64,000 nucleotides of DNA, taken from contig CAZMBI010000009.1 in the NCBI GenBank assembly GCA_964564675.1, forward strand, positions 1 to 64,000, given 5' to 3'. The stretch's first letter is position 1. Each line of letters starts with the position of its first letter. The notes below the pieces were generated by a model, which was not told the DNA's origin, searched no databases, and saw only the letters and a program-made list of their open reading frames with translations. The DNA comes from CAZMBI01 sp964564675 (lineage in GTDB: Bacteria > Pseudomonadota > Alphaproteobacteria > Rickettsiales > UBA3002). A program made the translations under genes and the position numbers. Shown piece after piece: positions 60,432-64,000 of this stretch.

Positions 60432-61193
60432 GAACAGATAAAGCGTCATGCCGGCGCCGTAGGCCACGATCAACCCCCGCAGCAGGGGTTGCGGTACCAG
60501 CCGGGACAACACGGCGCCATAATACCCGCCGATCAGCGCGCCGATAAACAACACTGTGGCGACTGACCAGTCGACCATCCCCGAGGCGATGAATACCCCC
60601 GCTGAGACCAGATTGATGGCCAGCGCCACCGCCACCTTCAGGGCATTCATTTCATGAATGTGACGCATGCCCGCCAGTTCATACAGCGCGAGCATGACAA
60701 TCCCCATGCCGGCGGCGAAAAACCCGCCATACAGGCCGATGAGAAACTGGCCAAGGCCGAGGCCCGCGCGCCGCGCGCAGCCGGGCGGCTGATGATGCGC
60801 CTGCTGTGGGCGCAGCCGGCGTATCGCATGCCCGCCAAAGGCGAACAGCAGCGTGGCCGCCAGCATCAGCCAGGGCACAAGATAGGCAAACGACTCGGCA
60901 AACACCGTCAATAATAGATAAGACCCGAGGATACTGCCCAGGGTGGCCAGCGCGATATAAAACGCCAAATGGTGACGGACGGACCGAAGTTCCCGGGCGA
61001 AGCCGATCACGCCGGAAAAGGAGGCCAGCGCAATGCCGACTTTATTGGTGGTGTTGGCAACCAGCGGCGGCAGACCCAGCAGAATGAGAATGGGAAAACT
61101 CAAAAACGTGCCGCCGCCGGCGATGGAATTGACCGCCCCGGCGATGATAGCGGCAGGCAGCAGCAAAAGGATGTCGGTTGCGGCTAGATCCAT
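60423..61193 (-). CDS. TauE/SafE family membrane permease
   Basis: A 256-residue polytopic protein with about seven to eight hydrophobic helices. The N-terminal AGAVNSIAGGGTFLSFPILI and the later GLYGGFFAAGMGIVML and GALIGGYYGAVLSR are the repeated small-residue motifs of the family. Members are proposed anion (sulfite or organosulfonate) exporters; the substrate here is unknown. It is convergent with the DUF4167 gene and 65 bp downstream of folD on the same strand. Confidence 0.87.
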   Translation of the reverse strand: MDLAATDILLLLPAAIIAGAVNSIAGGGTFLSFPILILLGLPPLVANTTNKVGIALASFSGVIGFARELRSVRHHLAFYIALATLGSILGSYLLLTVFAESFAYLVPWLMLAATLLFAFGGHAIRRLRPQQAHHQPPGCARRAGLGLGQFLIGLYGGFFAAGMGIVMLALYELAGMRHIHEMNALKVAVALAINLVSAGVFIASGMVDWSVATVLFIGALIGGYYGAVLSRLVPQPLLRGLIVAYGAGMTLYLFLR

Positions 61194-61258
61194 TAACAGG
61201 CCGCCCTCATTGTGCGCCGCGCTCGCGCGGATAGGAACCGAGGGCGGGTGAGGGCGCG

Positions 61259-62221
61259 TTAATTGGCAAAATCAATGCCTTTTGCCGCACAGGCCGCCTG
61301 CAGCGTATTGCGCAGCAAACAGGCGATGGTCATTGGGCCGACCCCGCCGGGCACGGGCGTGATGGCGGCGGCTTTGGCGGCCACCGCATCGAAATCGACA
61401 TCGCCGACGAGTTTGCCGTCGACCCTATTGATCCCGACATCGATCACCACTGCGCCGTCTTTCACCCAGTCGGCGCGTACGATTTCCGGCTTGCCGATGG
61501 CGGCGACGAGAATATCGGCCCGGCGCGCCATAGCGGCGATATCCGTGGTCCGCGAATGGCAGATGGTAACGGTGGCGTTGGCGCTTAGCAGCAATTGCGC
61601 CATCGGTTTGCCGACAATGTTTGAACGGCCGAGCACGACAGCGTGGAGGCCTGAGAGGTCTGTGCGCCCCCACCCTAACCCTCCCCCGTAAACGGGGGAG
61701 GGAACCGTCCCCTCCCCCCCTTTAGGGGGAGAGGATGGGAGGGGGGCCTGCTTAGAAATGACGTCGCTGATCAGCATCAAACAGCCCAGCGGCGTGCAGG
61801 AGATAAGTGCATCCGGCTGGCCGGTGACCAGCTTGCCGACATTGGCCACATGAAACCCGTCGACATCCTTGGCGGGGGCAATTGCGCCGATCACGGTGTG
61901 GGTGTCGATATGGGCGGGCAGGGGCAGCTGGACCAGAATGCCGTGCACCTCGGAGTTGTGATTAAACGCATCAATCTGCGCCAGCAGCGATTTCTGCGAG
62001 ATAGTGTCCGGAAAATGGGCCTCAAACGAGCGCATGCCGACTTCCGCCGTCTTCGCCTTTTTATTGCGTACATAGACTTCGCTCGCCGGATTATCGCCCA
62101 CCAGAATAACGGCGAGGCCGGGCGTGAGCTCGTGTTCATCCTTAAGTTTCCGGGTTTTATAGGCAATTCGCTCGCGCAGTGCCGCCGCGACCGCCTTGCC
62201 GTCAATCACTTGCTGAGTCAT
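61259..62221 (-). CDS. folD: Bifunctional methylenetetrahydrofolate dehydrogenase/cyclohydrolase FolD (with repeat insert)
   Basis: Catalyses two successive steps interconverting 5,10-methylene-THF and 10-formyl-THF. From the ATG at 62221 it has 320 residues, longer than the usual ~285-300. The catalytic Lys and folate region VYVRNKKAKTAEVG, GILVQLPLP, CTPLGCLMLI and the NADP loop VVLGRSNIVGKP are all present. Residues about 155-187 (APLPSSPPKGGEG through PSPVYGGGLGWGR) are encoded by the GC-rich palindromic element, lying in the loop before LSGLHAVVLG. A GTG at 62227 is a less likely start. Confidence 0.94.
   Translation of the reverse strand: MTQQVIDGKAVAAALRERIAYKTRKLKDEHELTPGLAVILVGDNPASEVYVRNKKAKTAEVGMRSFEAHFPDTISQKSLLAQIDAFNHNSEVHGILVQLPLPAHIDTHTVIGAIAPAKDVDGFHVANVGKLVTGQPDALISCTPLGCLMLISDVISKQAPLPSSPPKGGEGTVPSPVYGGGLGWGRTDLSGLHAVVLGRSNIVGKPMAQLLLSANATVTICHSRTTDIAAMARRADILVAAIGKPEIVRADWVKDGAVVIDVGINRVDGKLVGDVDFDAVAAKAAAITPVPGGVGPMTIACLLRNTLQAACAAKGIDFAN
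61667..61747. repeat. GC-rich bipartite palindromic element inside folD
   Basis: The element is 81 bp, that is 27 codons, so the frame is kept. CCCCCACCCTAACCCTCCCC...GGGGGAGGG matches the intergenic copy near 45967-46000 nearly base for base (CCCCCACCCTAACCCTCCCC in both). A second palindrome CCCCTCCCCCCCTTTAGGGG follows. Confidence 0.85.
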
Positions 62222-62322
62222 GTTCACACCGAATTGTCATCGAATCGTCATGCCTTTATGCTACACTTTATGGCATATGCATAGGCTTTTACCAACCCGG
62301 AACAGTACGCGAGACACAAAAA

Positions 62323-63675
62323 ATGGCCACAGCAGACGATGAAGACGGTAAACTGTCATTACGCTATTTCGGGACGGATGATTATCAGAGGTTTCAGCCC
62401 GGCACAACGCTTGTGAGGGCGGCGTTTAAGCTGTTAAAAGAGAGCACCGGAAACGTAACCCGGCAGAGTAAACAAGCTAGTTTTCCCGCCTATTCGCATC
62501 AGGTCATGGTGCGTGACATTCTTAATATGGCTGAGCAGAGTGATTATCGCAAACAGCGGTATGGGCAGGTCATGAAAGCGGCTGCACTCTTGCATGATGT
62601 AATTGAAGACGATGAAGAATTAAAAGCAATCCATCATCAATGTAAGAATGATCAGGATTATAAACAACATCCCAAAGAAACCGAAGCCCGTTATTTAGAC
62701 AAGGCAGGCTATAAATTAAGAGAATGGTTAGACGAAGCATTCGATGAATCCCTTAAGATACAGGCTCATAATAAGTCTGAAAGAGGCGAAGAGGAAGAAG
62801 ATGGCCTAGCAAGAGTAGAGATTTCATGGGATGAGAAGCGCCAAAATATCGATGAGGTGGTTTCGCTCTGCAAAGAGCTAACCAACCCGATTAATCTGCC
62901 CAAGCGCTTCGGGCAGGTCGATAAGGCGCAACACTTAAGCCACGATGCCGGCTTGATCAAAATTGTCGATCAGATCGCCTCCGTCGTCGATCACATCATG
63001 CAGCCAGAAGAACCCGGCAATAAAACCAAATTACTGGCATGGCGTAATAAGGCCCGCGATGTGGTCACCGCCATCGCGCGCCGGCACCCGGATCTCGAAA
63101 TGTGGGCGAATATTTACCGCGAAGTGGACGATTATGACCGAAACATCATTCTGGCCGGCGAAGGGTCTAGGCAGGCTAAGAAATACAGAGAACAATTTCG
63201 TTTCAACGAGATGATAGACAAAGCGGCGCAGAAAGAGCGCGGCGTTACCCTGCAAGAAATAACTGAGGAAACAGCCGGGTGTTATAGCCTTCAGTTGAAT
63301 GATAAAGGCAAGGTGACCAATTTTAGTCTGCTAGTCAGGCCGGATCTATCCTCCGAAGATGAAAGGGATGAAAAAGCCTCCAAAGATAAAAGGAACGAAA
63401 CAGCCATTACGTTTGTGAATAATCTGGAAACGCAGGTAACGGGGGAGAGAGTCGAGCCGACCAAACATTATGTAGTTACTGGCGATTTGCATCGCAGCGC
63501 GGGCAATCACATCTGGCAGATGCGAATATCTCCGCCGATGGATTGGCAACAATTCCAGCAAATAGCCGATGACACCAAGGCGATTCCGCAAACCTTGAAG
63601 CTTCAGGCTAACCGTATGTTAGCGCAACGCGCTCAGGACTCAGGCCGCAGCCCCGGGAACCCCCCGGGTCGTTGA
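62323..63675 (+). CDS. SpoT-like HD-domain protein with unknown C-terminus
   Basis: About 450 residues from the ATG at 62323. The N-terminal ~250 residues resemble the Rel/SpoT HD hydrolase: FPAYSHQVMVRDIL (His59), ALLHDVIEDDEEL (His91, Asp92), and LIKIVDQIASVVDHI, which corresponds to the VKLADRLHN-type helix. Such enzymes hydrolyse (p)ppGpp. A charged insert (residues ~100-190) separates the motifs, unlike compact MESH-1 types. The last ~200 residues have no recognised domain, and no synthetase motif is visible. The base composition is more A/T-rich than neighbours. It overlaps the next gene convergently by 36 bp. Confidence 0.7.
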   Translation: MATADDEDGKLSLRYFGTDDYQRFQPGTTLVRAAFKLLKESTGNVTRQSKQASFPAYSHQVMVRDILNMAEQSDYRKQRYGQVMKAAALLHDVIEDDEELKAIHHQCKNDQDYKQHPKETEARYLDKAGYKLREWLDEAFDESLKIQAHNKSERGEEEEDGLARVEISWDEKRQNIDEVVSLCKELTNPINLPKRFGQVDKAQHLSHDAGLIKIVDQIASVVDHIMQPEEPGNKTKLLAWRNKARDVVTAIARRHPDLEMWANIYREVDDYDRNIILAGEGSRQAKKYREQFRFNEMIDKAAQKERGVTLQEITEETAGCYSLQLNDKGKVTNFSLLVRPDLSSEDERDEKASKDKRNETAITFVNNLETQVTGERVEPTKHYVVTGDLHRSAGNHIWQMRISPPMDWQQFQQIADDTKAIPQTLKLQANRMLAQRAQDSGRSPGNPPGR

Positions 63676-64000
63676 ATATTCGAAATGATAGGGCGTATCG
63701 GGATAGACGAGCTCGCGGATGGCATGCGCCGCCATGGCTGCTTCCGAAAAGCCGCATAAAATCAGCTTGAGCTTTTTGTCATAGGTGGCGATGTCGCCGA
63801 TGGCGAAGATGCCCGGCGTACCCGTCTCGCAGGTGGCCGGATTCACCTGAATATGATTCATGTGCAGATTGAGCCCCCAGTCGGCAATCGGGCCGAGATC
63901 CATCGACAGGCCGTAAAACGGTAACAGATAATCAGCGCCGAGCACCTTCTGTTCGCCGTCCAGCGTGGAAACCACCACACCGGAGAGCTGTCCGTTCTCC
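63640..64000 (-). CDS. Ferredoxin--NADP reductase, thioredoxin-reductase type (partial)
   Basis: Only the C-terminal ~120 residues are inside the window; the 5' part runs off the right edge. ADYLLPFYGLSMDLGPIADWGL and the FAD-binding FAIGDIATYDKKLKLILCGF then EAAMAAHAIRELVYP match the TrxR-like flavoprotein ferredoxin-NADP reductases rather than true thioredoxin reductases. It transfers electrons between NADPH and ferredoxin/flavodoxin. Its last 36 bp overlap the end of the HD-domain gene on the other strand. Confidence 0.85.
   Translation of the reverse strand, partial: ENGQLSGVVVSTLDGEQKVLGADYLLPFYGLSMDLGPIADWGLNLHMNHIQVNPATCETGTPGIFAIGDIATYDKKLKLILCGFSEAAMAAHAIRELVYPDTPYHFEYSTTRGVPGAAA

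Overview
The window reads as a chromosomal segment of an alphaproteobacterium, moderately GC-rich and densely packed. I infer this from gene content and order: a MipZ-type ParA ATPase, an lptF-lptG / lptD-surA-rsmA block with pepA-holC diverging from it, a comF-nitrilase-ubiG neighbourhood with an NDUFAF5-like methyltransferase, and a lysC-ptsP-(RodZ-like)-ispG-hisS-prfA-prmC-DUF4167 run. All of these are familiar alphaproteobacterial arrangements. The exact order is uncertain. Several large unrecognised proteins suggest a lineage away from the well-studied Rhizobiales and Caulobacterales, and a Micavibrio-like lineage is possible but is only a guess. A 100-base run of N at 46039-46138 shows the sequence is a scaffold.

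Layout. 1-4.6 kb: tRNA-Arg(UCU), phosphomannomutase, a membrane J-domain protein, MipZ and a hypothetical protein, all on the minus strand. 4.8-6.5 kb: SCO1/SenC and PCuAC copper chaperones for cytochrome oxidase assembly, then guanylate kinase. 6.5-13.3 kb (minus): the outer-membrane biogenesis block lptF, lptG, lptD, surA, rsmA. 13.4-17.1 kb: pepA and holC, an O-methyltransferase, an OB-fold protein and a PagL-like lipid A deacylase. 17.1-20 kb: a repeat-rich stretch, an orphan PemK/MazF-like toxin, a GNAT and malate synthase. 20.2-23.3 kb: an aspartoacylase-family hydrolase, aguB and aguA (agmatine to putrescine). 23.4-28.4 kb: fabD-fabG-acpP-fabF-mltG-GNAT. 28.5-31.7 kb: an OmpA-domain protein, a LysR regulator and dnaB. 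31.8-34.7 kb: two large unrecognised proteins between dnaB and secA. 34.7-45 kb: secA, a parvulin, argJ, mutT, NDUFAF5-like, comF, a nitrilase, ubiG, a TPR-methyltransferase and rimI. 45-64 kb: lysC, a nitronate monooxygenase, ptsP, a giant multi-HTH protein, the RodZ-like protein, ispG, an ankyrin protein, hisS, prfA, prmC, a DUF4167 protein, TauE, folD, a SpoT-like HD protein and a partial ferredoxin-NADP reductase.

The most unusual signals are not classical genes. (1) A GC-rich palindromic element lies in frame inside folD and inside the nitronate monooxygenase, forms the junction of aguB and aguA, and fills the scaffold gap before lysC. (2) Short tandem tracts with a 7-8 bp period sit just before start codons at several unrelated loci. 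(3) An 899-residue protein carries several degenerate helix-turn-helix-like modules. (4) Two unrecognised large proteins form a cassette between dnaB and secA. No CRISPR array, insertion sequence, prophage or rRNA was seen.
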